From Lachnospiraceae bacterium (GTDB lineage: Bacteria; Bacillota; Clostridia; Lachnospirales; Lachnospiraceae): DNA of 63,287 nt. Both the position numbers and the translations under genes were made by a program. The stretch lies in the NCBI GenBank assembly GCA_017614155.1, contig JAGACK010000027.1:1-63287 (forward strand). The letters are read 5' to 3'. The notes beneath the pieces are model-generated. The model saw only the letters and a list, made by a program, of their open reading frames with translations. It was not told where the DNA came from and made no database searches. Of the stretch, positions 52,702 through 60,931 are shown piece by piece (within the stretch, counting starts at the first letter, position 1; the number at the start of each line of letters is the position of its first letter).

Positions 52702-55063
52702 TCTTATCAGGGCCTATCAACTGGATATAATGCTGTTCTTATGCGGGACCTGCGGAATAATGTCCCTTCTTCTTGTTCTGACCAGATTTCTCCCCTCCGG
52801 CAGAAAAAAGATAATGATCCAGGTTGAAGTGGTGGCTTTTTTTCTGCTCTTTTTTGACCGTATCGCATATATGCATGATGCAGATCCGAGCCGGGCAGGA
52901 TTTTTCCTGGTCAGAGTCAGCAATCTCTGTGTGTTCTTTCTCACGCCATATGTTGTTCTTGGTTTTGATATATTCCTGATGGACTGGCTGTTAAATGAAG
53001 GCAGGATGAAAACTGTTCCGAAGCGTTTGAGGGCAGTGGCCATCATGGCTGTATGCGGCATGATAATGGCTGTTATATCAGGCTTTACCGGTCTGTATTA
53101 CTATTTTGATGAGACCAACAGGTATCACAGAGGGCAGCTCTTTCTGGTTTCTTATATCATCCCGGTGCTCTGTCCGCTGATCGTGGCTTCGGTAGTGATA
53201 CAGTACAGAAAGATATTCAGCAGGCGAATATATGCAGCGCTGCTTGTGTATATCTTTCTGCCGCTGGCAGGCGGGATCATTCAGTTGTTTGTATATGGCA
53301 TTCCGATCGTAAATATGTCGATCGTTATTGTGTCTGTGCTGGTCTATATCCTTGTTTATCTGGATATAAACGACAGGGTTGTCCATGCGTATGAGATCGA
53401 GATAAGGAATATGCAGGGAGAACATGATAAGTTGCAGCGTGTATTCGATCAGACTGCCACAGCATTTGTTTCAGCGGTGGAAAAAAAGGATGAGCATGTC
53501 AGAGGCTGTTCTGCCAGGGTGGCCGAATATGCTGAAAAGATAGCCGGATCAAGCGGTATGGATGAACAGGAATGCAGACAGGTGTATTATGCTGCGCTGC
53601 TTCACAATGTCGGACTTATCGGCGTTCCGGAGAGTCTGGTAACAGGAGATAAGGATCCGGCTGAACAGGAAAAAGAGGTTATCAGGATGATGCCCGAGAT
53701 CGGAAGCGAGATCCTGTCAAGCATTCAGGAGATGCCATATCTCGAAACGGGTGCGCGTTACTGTCATGAAAATTATAACGGAACGGGGGGGCCCGAAGGG
53801 CTCAAAGGCGGGGAGATACCTGAAATAGCCAGGATCATATCCGTAGCCGATGCATATGTGTATATGACAACCGATACAAGATTCCATGAAGCCGTACCGG
53901 ATTTTATCGCAAGAGAGGCTCTGGTAAAAGGCAGCGGCGAACAATTTGATCCCAGATTTGCCGATCTGATGATAAAGATCATTGACGGGGAAAATCAAAA
54001 GAGCGGCGGACAGAAAACTTTGGAGATCGAGACCGGATTTTCGTGCAATGACTACAGGGAACATATCTCACGGGGGATTCCCGTTGACGGCATCGTGACA
54101 AAAGTATCTTTTGATTGTGCTCCTTTCAACGCAGGCCCGTCTGATTTTTCGGACCCGGCATTGATACTCTTTGATTCCTATGACGGGAGAGTCCATGAAA
54201 ATGAAAAGTCGATAGAAAACTACGGCTATCTGGAGTATGGAGAGATATGGTTCAACGAACATGATGTAAATACTTCAGCCAGAAAGATCCAAAATTCGAT
54301 AAAGGTTAAGGATGCGGATCCTTCTGATGATAACCGTCCGAAAAAGTATGAGATGACCATGGGTAGGTTTGAGGATCATATAAAGCTGAAGATGGTATCG
54401 CCAGGCTTTGAAAAGGAAGTGATAATCGCTCTTCCGGACAGAAGCAGGGCCAGCTATATCGCTCTGACGGGAGAGCATTGCCGGATCACGGAAATAACCG
54501 TGGAAAAAACAAAAAAAGAGGTCTCACAGAATGATATCCAAAGGATAGCTGCAGGGACAAGCTATATTGAACGGATGGAATCCGACCTGAAGAATGTCCA
54601 GATCGACAGATCCAGATCCGTCTCAACGACAGGGGTCAGGATCAAAAACAGACTGAAGATCATATTTCATGCGATGAGTCTGCCCAGTGCAAATCTTGTG
54701 TGGCACTGTCCCTTTGTCATTCTGTTTTCTTCGGATGATGGATGTGTGAACGGGAGCGGTTACAAAGAATATGCCTGCATCAAGCTTTGTGGTGAAAATG
54801 ATGGAGATACTGAATTTGCCACAAACAGTATTTCCGTGAAAAAGACCGATGAGTTTTCGGGATGGGACAGATGGAAGGAAATGAATAAAAAAGGCCTGGA
54901 ATGTGAAGTCAGCCTGCGCAGGAAGGATGACCGGATCATTCTGAAAACGAAAAATCTTGGGATTGAAATAGAAAGCATCACTGCCATCAGGGATGTTAGA
55001 GGAGATGTATATGCAGCCCTCAGCGGTGATCAGGTGGCGCTGACCGATATCAGGGTCATATGA
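52694..55063 (+). CDS. Seven-TM protein with degenerate HD-GYP domain and C-terminal beta domain
   Basis: The 789 residues comprise about seven membrane helices (about 8-235), a HD-GYP-like domain (about 250-430) and an unrecognised C-terminal region (about 440-789) that looks beta-rich, perhaps two similar sandwich domains. The HD-GYP motifs are broken: LLHNVGLIGVP has His304-Asn305 in place of His-Asp, and the GYP loop reads Gly365-Gly366-Pro367. Metal binding and phosphodiesterase activity are therefore unlikely. It may bind cyclic di-GMP or modulate the flanking enzymes. It overlaps both neighbours. Confidence 0.88.
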   Translation: MFDLIRAYQLDIMLFLCGTCGIMSLLLVLTRFLPSGRKKIMIQVEVVAFFLLFFDRIAYMHDADPSRAGFFLVRVSNLCVFFLTPYVVLGFDIFLMDWLLNEGRMKTVPKRLRAVAIMAVCGMIMAVISGFTGLYYYFDETNRYHRGQLFLVSYIIPVLCPLIVASVVIQYRKIFSRRIYAALLVYIFLPLAGGIIQLFVYGIPIVNMSIVIVSVLVYILVYLDINDRVVHAYEIEIRNMQGEHDKLQRVFDQTATAFVSAVEKKDEHVRGCSARVAEYAEKIAGSSGMDEQECRQVYYAALLHNVGLIGVPESLVTGDKDPAEQEKEVIRMMPEIGSEILSSIQEMPYLETGARYCHENYNGTGGPEGLKGGEIPEIARIISVADAYVYMTTDTRFHEAVPDFIAREALVKGSGEQFDPRFADLMIKIIDGENQKSGGQKTLEIETGFSCNDYREHISRGIPVDGIVTKVSFDCAPFNAGPSDFSDPALILFDSYDGRVHENEKSIENYGYLEYGEIWFNEHDVNTSARKIQNSIKVKDADPSDDNRPKKYEMTMGRFEDHIKLKMVSPGFEKEVIIALPDRSRASYIALTGEHCRITEITVEKTKKEVSQNDIQRIAAGTSYIERMESDLKNVQIDRSRSVSTTGVRIKNRLKIIFHAMSLPSANLVWHCPFVILFSSDDGCVNGSGYKEYACIKLCGENDGDTEFATNSISVKKTDEFSGWDRWKEMNKKGLECEVSLRRKDDRIILKTKNLGIEIESITAIRDVRGDVYAALSGDQVALTDIRVI

Positions 55064-56496
55064 ACTTAAAAAAGGGGGAAACATTTTTGCAGGAAGAAAA
55101 GAAATATCACTCCATCTCCAGAAGAATGCCGATCATGATCTCTGTGGGTTTTCTGATAATGCTTGCTATCGTAGTCACGGTCACTTTTTTTCGTATTGAA
55201 AAGCGCATGATAAACGAGTACCGCAGGATGGCTGACGGCGTGACCAATCTGATGATCGAGGCGCTGGATCCGGAAAAAATGGATTATTATATCGAGGAAA
55301 ACTACAGTTCCCCGGAATATATGTCCATCATGAAGTATTTCTATCAGCTCAAGGATAATTATCCGGATGTCTACTACATGTATGTGTACCGTTTTTATAA
55401 AGACGGCGATGTTCCGTACGGAACGATCATCATCGATCTAGAGGATGAATATACCGATACGCCGAATCAGGTCAGTATTGAATGGGTCGGGGGAACCTAT
55501 GATGTTCTGGAACCCTTTGCCTCCCGGATAGATGAAATGCTTGGCAGCCGGGAACCTGTTTATGATACTGCATATTCGAAAGAAGACGGATATCTGCTTT
55601 CTTTTGCCAAGCCGATCTATGACAGCAAGGGCAATTATGTGGCAAGTGCCTGTGTGGATTTTTCCATGGCGGAGCTGCACGGTCAGAACATCCGGTTTAT
55701 CATCATACTGTGCTTTATCCTTATACTGGCAACGGGCGTGATGCTGTTCCTTGCATTCTATATACTGAAAACAAGAGTGACAAAGCCGCTTCTGTTGATC
55801 GCAAATACCGTCTCGGGATTTAAATATGATTCCGAGGAGGATTGCAGCAGCAACCTGCAGCAGCTTGAGGATCTTGATATACGCTCCAATAATGAGATCG
55901 GTGTTTTGTATGAAGCGCTGCTGACCGCCGAAAAGGAAAGTGTTTTTTATATGGGCAGTTATATGAGGGCAGAGGACACGATCCAGATCAAGGACGAGAG
56001 AATCAGCAAACTCGGCGATCTGGCATTGCGTGATTCCATGACTCATGTAGGGAACAAGACAGCGTTTACGATGCAAATCTCCGAGCTTCATGATGATGAT
56101 GTATACGGCATCGTACTCATGGATGCCAATAATCTCAAGATGATAAACGATACCTATGGTCATGAAGCAGGTGATGAATACATCAAGGGCTGTTGCGAAC
56201 TGCTGTGCAGGATCTATGCTCATTCCCCTGTTTTCAGGATCGGCGGAGACGAATTCGCAGTCATACTCAAAGGCAGGGATTATGAAGACCGTGACCGGCT
56301 TCAGAAGGAGATCAGGGCGGAATTTGCTGCGATCTGGGACGACAGGAAGGATGACCCCATCCACAGGTATTCAGGCTCCGTCGGAATGGCGGACTCGACA
56401 ACCTGTATGACCGCAAGGGAAACGATAAAGACCGCGGATGACAATATGTACGAAGACAAAAAAGCGTTCAAGGAGAAGAACGGAAGCTACAGGTGA
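55060..56496 (+). CDS. Membrane-bound diguanylate cyclase (GGDEF)
   Basis: The 478-residue protein has a first membrane helix (about 25-45), an external Cache-like domain (about 46-205), a second helix (about 210-235), a HAMP-like/coiled segment and a GGDEF domain. GGDEF is intact at 395-399 in FRIGGDEFAVI, and DANNLKMINDTYGHEAGDEY carries the metal/nucleotide residues. It should make cyclic di-GMP. No RxxD inhibitory site is seen just before GGDEF. The external domain shares a MYVYRF-type segment with the LYVYRI of the phosphodiesterase two genes upstream. It begins in the preceding stop (ATGA). Confidence 0.93.
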   Translation: MNLKKGETFLQEEKKYHSISRRMPIMISVGFLIMLAIVVTVTFFRIEKRMINEYRRMADGVTNLMIEALDPEKMDYYIEENYSSPEYMSIMKYFYQLKDNYPDVYYMYVYRFYKDGDVPYGTIIIDLEDEYTDTPNQVSIEWVGGTYDVLEPFASRIDEMLGSREPVYDTAYSKEDGYLLSFAKPIYDSKGNYVASACVDFSMAELHGQNIRFIIILCFILILATGVMLFLAFYILKTRVTKPLLLIANTVSGFKYDSEEDCSSNLQQLEDLDIRSNNEIGVLYEALLTAEKESVFYMGSYMRAEDTIQIKDERISKLGDLALRDSMTHVGNKTAFTMQISELHDDDVYGIVLMDANNLKMINDTYGHEAGDEYIKGCCELLCRIYAHSPVFRIGGDEFAVILKGRDYEDRDRLQKEIRAEFAAIWDDRKDDPIHRYSGSVGMADSTTCMTARETIKTADDNMYEDKKAFKEKNGSYR

Positions 56497-56541
56497 TCGA
56501 TACCCGAAGAACACTATTTGAACACTAATTCGAAAAATCTG

Positions 56542-56570
56542 TGGAAATGTCACGGGATTTGTAATATAAT
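56542..56570 (+). promoter_or_regulatory. Promoter of the symporter gene, with overlapping palindrome
   Basis: TGGAAA, 17-base spacer, TATAAT. A perfect inverted repeat ATTTGTA/TACAAAT (56557-56563 and 56570-56576) is centred on the -10 and could be an operator. Confidence 0.6.
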
Positions 56571-56588
56571 ACAAATGTTTTGAAACAA

Positions 56589-56626
56589 AGGCGTTTCGGC
56601 TTGATACCGGAACGCTTGATTTTTTT
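56589..56626 (+). terminator. Intrinsic terminator in the leader of the symporter gene
   Basis: An 11-bp stem (56589-56599 with 56607-56617, two G-U pairs) and 7-base loop are followed by seven T (56620-56626), running straight into GGAGAGGAG, the ribosome-binding site. It would end the cyclic-di-GMP operon, but it also lies downstream of the symporter promoter and so may act as an attenuator. Confidence 0.7.
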
Positions 56627-56644
56627 GGAGAGGAGACAGTTATT

Positions 56645-58132
56645 GTGAACGGATTTTTGAGTCTGATTGAAAATGTTAACGGAAAAGTAAACGGTTTTGT
56701 CTGGGGCCTGCCCATGCTGATCCTGCTTGTCGGGACCGGTATATTGATGACGGTCCTGACGAAATGCTTTCAGATATCGCATTTCAGGCATTGGATAAAA
56801 AACACCATCGGGGGGATTTTCAAAGATTCGAATATCACTTCCCATACGGCAAAGGAGGATACCCAGATATCCCAGTTCCAGAGCCTGTGCACGGCCCTGG
56901 CTGCGACTATCGGAACAGGAAATATAGCAGGGGTTGCTGCCGCGATAGTTTCCGGAGGTCCGGGAGCCATATTCTGGATGTGGGTAGTGGCTTTCTTCGG
57001 CATGATGACCAATTTCTCCGAGAATGTCCTGGGTATTTATTACCGCAGGAGAAATGAGAAGGATGAGTGGTGCGGCGGTGCCATGTATTATCTGAAGGAC
57101 GGGCTGGGCTCGAAGAAGGGCTGCAAACAGATAGGAGCCGTGCTGGCAGTTCTGTTCAGCATATTCTGTGTGATGGCTTCTTTCGGGATAGGCAATATGA
57201 GCCAGATAAACTCTATCGCGATAAACATGAACACGGCATTTCATATCCCTGCGATAGGGACCGGCATAGTGCTGATGATAATTGCGGGCCTGGTCATTGT
57301 GGGAGGGCTCAAGAGAATCGCATCCGTGACCGAGAAGCTGGTTCCTTTTATGGCTGTGATTTATCTGATAGGAGCGATAGCTGTCCTGGTGGTCAACGGT
57401 GATCAGCTGGGTGCTGTATTTTCATCGATCATCAAAGGCGCTTTCGGAATGAAGGCTGTAGGCGGCGGGATCGTAGGAAGCGGTGTGGCCTATGCTGTTC
57501 AGTGGGGAATGAAGAGAGGAGTTTTCTCAAATGAAGCCGGACTGGGTTCCTCAGTCATGGTCCATTCAAGCTCAAATGTCAGGGAACCTGTCATTCAGGG
57601 TATGTGGGGCATATTTGAAGTTTTTGCCGATACGATCATAGTCTGCTCGCTTACCGCATTTGCTGTCTTATCAAGCGGACTGGTCGATCTGAATACCGGA
57701 GAGGTCCTGTCTGAAAATGTTTCAACCGCGCTGGTTGCCGAAGCCTTCTCAACTGTATTCGGCAGATTCGGTGCTGCTTTCATAGCCATAGCCATCCTGT
57801 TCTTTGCTTTTTCTACAGTACTTGGCTGGAGTCAGTATGGTGGAAAAGGATTTGAGTATCTGTTCGGGACCAAAGCGGTAAAGTATTACAGGGTCCTGTT
57901 TGTTGTGTTCATTCTTGTAGGGGCGACAATGGACCTTTCTCTGGCGTGGGATCTTTCTGACACTTTCAACGGGATGATGGCCATCCCCAACCTTATAGGT
58001 GTTCTGGCCTTAAGCGGAACTGTGGTAAAGATAACAGGAAACTATGTGGACAGAAAGCTTAAAGGCAAAGACATAAAGCCCATGCTGTCTGCCATAGACA
58101 GTATCCAGGAGATACATGAAAACGAAATATGA
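56645..58132 (+). CDS. Alanine/glycine:cation symporter (AGCS family)
   Basis: This 495-residue membrane protein with about 10-11 helices carries the AGCS signature: TIGTGNIAGVAAAIVSGGPGA and WMWVVAFFGMMTNFSENVLG, plus FSNEAGLGSSVMVHSSS. It takes up alanine or glycine (D or L) with sodium or protons. The start is GTG at 56645 with GGAGAGGAG upstream. The substrate preference within the family cannot be fixed by eye. Confidence 0.94.
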   Translation: MNGFLSLIENVNGKVNGFVWGLPMLILLVGTGILMTVLTKCFQISHFRHWIKNTIGGIFKDSNITSHTAKEDTQISQFQSLCTALAATIGTGNIAGVAAAIVSGGPGAIFWMWVVAFFGMMTNFSENVLGIYYRRRNEKDEWCGGAMYYLKDGLGSKKGCKQIGAVLAVLFSIFCVMASFGIGNMSQINSIAINMNTAFHIPAIGTGIVLMIIAGLVIVGGLKRIASVTEKLVPFMAVIYLIGAIAVLVVNGDQLGAVFSSIIKGAFGMKAVGGGIVGSGVAYAVQWGMKRGVFSNEAGLGSSVMVHSSSNVREPVIQGMWGIFEVFADTIIVCSLTAFAVLSSGLVDLNTGEVLSENVSTALVAEAFSTVFGRFGAAFIAIAILFFAFSTVLGWSQYGGKGFEYLFGTKAVKYYRVLFVVFILVGATMDLSLAWDLSDTFNGMMAIPNLIGVLALSGTVVKITGNYVDRKLKGKDIKPMLSAIDSIQEIHENEI

Positions 58133-58180
58133 TCTGCGTGCTCTTTTGAAAAACGGATCGTATATATTCATTGACACATA

Positions 58181-59170
58181 ATGAAGAAAAAGGGTTTTAT
58201 CATATCGGCGCTTGCGGCAGGGGGAGTTTTTATCTCGTTTGGATATCCGTTCTTCAGGCTGCTGGTCGACGGAAAAAAAGGAAACGGCAGCGGCAGCAGC
58301 AGATGGAAGAGACTTGAACATCCGAGGAAGAATCACCCGCGCAACGGCTATGAAAATAAATACGAGGAAGGCAGGGCATGGTGTATGGCACAGGCCATGG
58401 AAGACCGCTTCCTGACAAGCCGTGACGGGATACGGCTTCATGCTTTATGGCTTCGTGCAGAAGAACCTGAACGCATAGTGCTTCTAAGCCACGGATACAG
58501 AGGAAGCAGCTTTGGCGATTTTGCAAACATGGCAAAGTTCCTGCATGAGAACGGGTGTGATCTCCTGTTCGTGGATCAGAGGTGCTGCGGAGAGAGCGGG
58601 GGCAGGTATATAACATTCGGCGCGAAGGAACAGTGGGATATCCTCGACTGGACATATATGCTTGCATCAGAAAACGATGCGGACCTTCCGATCTACCTTT
58701 ACGGAGAATCTATGGGGGCAGCCGCGGTACTGATGGCAGCAGGACATGATCTTCCGGCCCGGGTCAGGGGGCTTATCTGCGACTGCGGTTTTTCTTCGAT
58801 GAAGCAGCAGCTTCGGGATATCGCAGCAGAATGGTTTCATCTGGATCATATCGGGCTTCTGCTTTTGCGTGTCGATCTTTTCTGCAGGATCCTTGCGGAT
58901 TTTCGGATGTCGGACTCGGATACCGCTAAAGCGCTTTCAGTGAACCGGGTTCCCGTGCTTTTCTTTCACGGAAAAGAAGATACATTTGTCAGTGTTAAAA
59001 ACTCCGTGAGAAATCATGAAGCGTGCGCTGCTCCAAATGAGCTGGTCATTATCGACAAGGCCAGGCATCTTTGCAGCGCATACGCTGATGAAGGATTATA
59101 TCGCAAAAAGGTTCTTGAATTCTTTTCTGATTCCATTTTATCAAACACTTTATTTCCAGATGTCCGATAA
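58181..59170 (+). CDS. Membrane-anchored alpha/beta hydrolase
   Basis: The 329-residue protein begins with one hydrophobic helix (about 6-26) and a basic linker. The alpha/beta-hydrolase fold has the oxyanion motif SHGYRGS, nucleophile elbow GESMG with Ser177, acid in HGKEDTFV and His in KARHLCSAY. It looks like the serine aminopeptidase/BEM46-like esterase group. The active domain orientation is unclear, since a single N-terminal helix could be a signal anchor. It may be a thioesterase or esterase serving the assembly-line genes 107 bases downstream, but a hairpin lies between. Confidence 0.88.
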   Translation: MKKKGFIISALAAGGVFISFGYPFFRLLVDGKKGNGSGSSRWKRLEHPRKNHPRNGYENKYEEGRAWCMAQAMEDRFLTSRDGIRLHALWLRAEEPERIVLLSHGYRGSSFGDFANMAKFLHENGCDLLFVDQRCCGESGGRYITFGAKEQWDILDWTYMLASENDADLPIYLYGESMGAAAVLMAAGHDLPARVRGLICDCGFSSMKQQLRDIAAEWFHLDHIGLLLLRVDLFCRILADFRMSDSDTAKALSVNRVPVLFFHGKEDTFVSVKNSVRNHEACAAPNELVIIDKARHLCSAYADEGLYRKKVLEFFSDSILSNTLFPDVR

Positions 59171-59210
59171 GTTTCGGTCAGTTTTTACAGGTGTGTCCAT
59201 TAAGTCGAAA

Positions 59211-59233
59211 AGGGGGTAGCAATACCCTCTTTA
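59211..59233 (+). terminator. Probable terminator after the hydrolase gene
   Basis: Stem AGGGGGTA/TACCCTCT (one G-U pair) with loop GCAA, followed by TTATT. The T-run is short, so termination may be partial. Confidence 0.5.
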
Positions 59234-59276
59234 TTGTGTTACCGTGCTTTCTGTTCAAACCGGATGGAGGTACGAA

Positions 59277-60662
59277 ATGAAAAAAACATTCCCGCTCGTG
59301 GCAGCACAGAACATGCATTATGAATGGATTAGACAGTATGGCACACAGCAGGTCTCAGGAGTGAGTGTAGTTGCTTCTCTTCAGGCGCCGCTCGACTTCG
59401 GACTGCTGAAAAAATGCATCCAGCTCGAGATAAAGAGGTATGGGTGCCTGCGGCTTCGTTTCACGGCACCCGACAGTGACGGAAAAATAATGCAGTACAT
59501 CGTGCCGGATGACAGCCGCGATATACCGCTTAAGGATATGACGGATATGACGATGGAGCAGGCTGACAGGATCATGCAGCAGAAAGCTTATGAAACATTT
59601 GACGGCAATGACATCCCGATGTTCGAATTTCTGATGGTAAAGCTCCCTGAGGGATATAACGGTTTCTTCCTTCATATGGATCACCGTCTGATCGACAGCT
59701 GCGGTATCGTTGTCATGATAAACGATATCATGTCGCTGTATACGCATTACAGGTTCGGATCGGAGTATCCTGCAGATCTGGCCGATTTTGAGAGTGTTCT
59801 TGAATCCGACATAGCAAAGGCTGCCAATGAGAAGAGATTTCAAAAAGATAAAAAATTCTGGGACGACCAGCTTGATGCTCTTGGGGAGCCCCTGTATTCG
59901 GATATAGAGGGACCGTCAGTGCTTGAAGCATCCAGAAAGAAGCACAGGAAAAAAACGCTCAGGTCAGCTGATTTTGAAAAAAAAGAACTCATGGTGGCGG
60001 TAAAGGATTATGTCCTGGAGCCGCAGGCTGCGAAGGGCCTCATGGATTTCTGCATGAACCATCAGCTGTCGATGACAAACCTGCTGCTTCTTGGGATGAG
60101 GACCTATCTGTCAAAGGTCAATGACGGCCAGGAAGATATCACGATAGAGAACTTCATATCGAGAAGATCCACACATGACGAATGGACCTCTGGCGGCAGC
60201 AGGACGATCATGTTCCCGTGCAGGACGGTCATATCTGCTGACACGGAGTTTCTTTCGGCAGCATATGAGATACAGAACATGCAGAACAGGATATACATGC
60301 ACAGCAATTACGATCCGGCCCTCATTCGAAAAGAGATGAAAAAGAGGTATGGCACGCCTGACGGGACCAGATATGTCAGCTGTTATCTCACATACCAGCC
60401 TATGCCGGTCAGGATGGAAAATCCGTTCCTGAAGGACATCAGGCAGCACTCAAAGTGGTTTGCAAACGGGGCGGCCACAAAAAAGATGTATCTGACGGTA
60501 TCGCATACGGAAGACGGAGGGATGAACTTCTCTTACCATTATCAGGTGGCGAGCCTTTCGGAAAAGGATATGGAACTGCTCTATTATTACATGATGAGGA
60601 TACTCTTTATGGGAATATCCGAACCGGAGAAGACTGTCGGTCAGATCATGAAAGAAGCATAG
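59277..60662 (+). CDS. Stand-alone NRPS-type condensation-domain protein
   Basis: The 461-residue protein is a lone condensation-type acyltransferase. The catalytic motif reads MDHRLIDSCG, with His136 and Asp140 kept and the first His of HHxxxDG replaced by Asp. Other condensation blocks such as NFISRRSTHDEW and VSHTEDGGMNFSYHY are seen. It should transfer an acyl group from the adjacent carrier protein to an amine or alcohol. I place the start at 59277 because GGAGG lies 7 bases upstream. The carrier gene follows after 31 bases. The product is unknown. Confidence 0.85.
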   Translation: MKKTFPLVAAQNMHYEWIRQYGTQQVSGVSVVASLQAPLDFGLLKKCIQLEIKRYGCLRLRFTAPDSDGKIMQYIVPDDSRDIPLKDMTDMTMEQADRIMQQKAYETFDGNDIPMFEFLMVKLPEGYNGFFLHMDHRLIDSCGIVVMINDIMSLYTHYRFGSEYPADLADFESVLESDIAKAANEKRFQKDKKFWDDQLDALGEPLYSDIEGPSVLEASRKKHRKKTLRSADFEKKELMVAVKDYVLEPQAAKGLMDFCMNHQLSMTNLLLLGMRTYLSKVNDGQEDITIENFISRRSTHDEWTSGGSRTIMFPCRTVISADTEFLSAAYEIQNMQNRIYMHSNYDPALIRKEMKKRYGTPDGTRYVSCYLTYQPMPVRMENPFLKDIRQHSKWFANGAATKKMYLTVSHTEDGGMNFSYHYQVASLSEKDMELLYYYMMRILFMGISEPEKTVGQIMKEA

Positions 60663-60693
60663 AAAAAGGTCAAACAAAAAGGAGGATAGGATT

Positions 60694-60930
60694 ATGAACA
60701 GGGAAGAGGAGTTTAAAAAAATAGTTGCACAGTACTGCAAGGTGAGTCCGGAGGATATGACAGGTGAGATGAAGTTCAGGGAGGACCTGGGATTCTCATC
60801 GCTCGACTTCATGTCATTTCTGGGAGAGATTGAGGATACATTTGATGTCGAACTTGAGGAAGAAAGCGTCCTGAAGATCTTTACCGTAGGCGAAGCACTT
60901 GAACTTCTCAATGGAATGGAGGCAGCCTGA
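60694..60930 (+). CDS. Acyl/peptidyl carrier protein
   Basis: A 78-residue acidic four-helix carrier. The phosphopantetheine attachment loop is EDLGFSSLDFM with Ser36, a GFSSL variant of the common GxDSL. AAAGGAGGA precedes the ATG. It lies between a condensation enzyme and an AMP ligase, so it would hold the activated acyl group for transfer. Overall it looks closer to stand-alone Dlt/assembly-line carriers than to the fatty-acid synthase ACP. Confidence 0.92.
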   Translation: MNREEEFKKIVAQYCKVSPEDMTGEMKFREDLGFSSLDFMSFLGEIEDTFDVELEEESVLKIFTVGEALELLNGMEAA

Positions 60931-60931
60931 T

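Noticed and set aside
56577-56644. Glycine riboswitch upstream of the alanine/glycine symporter
   Set aside because: The leader is too short and lacks the aptamer core; only a terminator hairpin is present.
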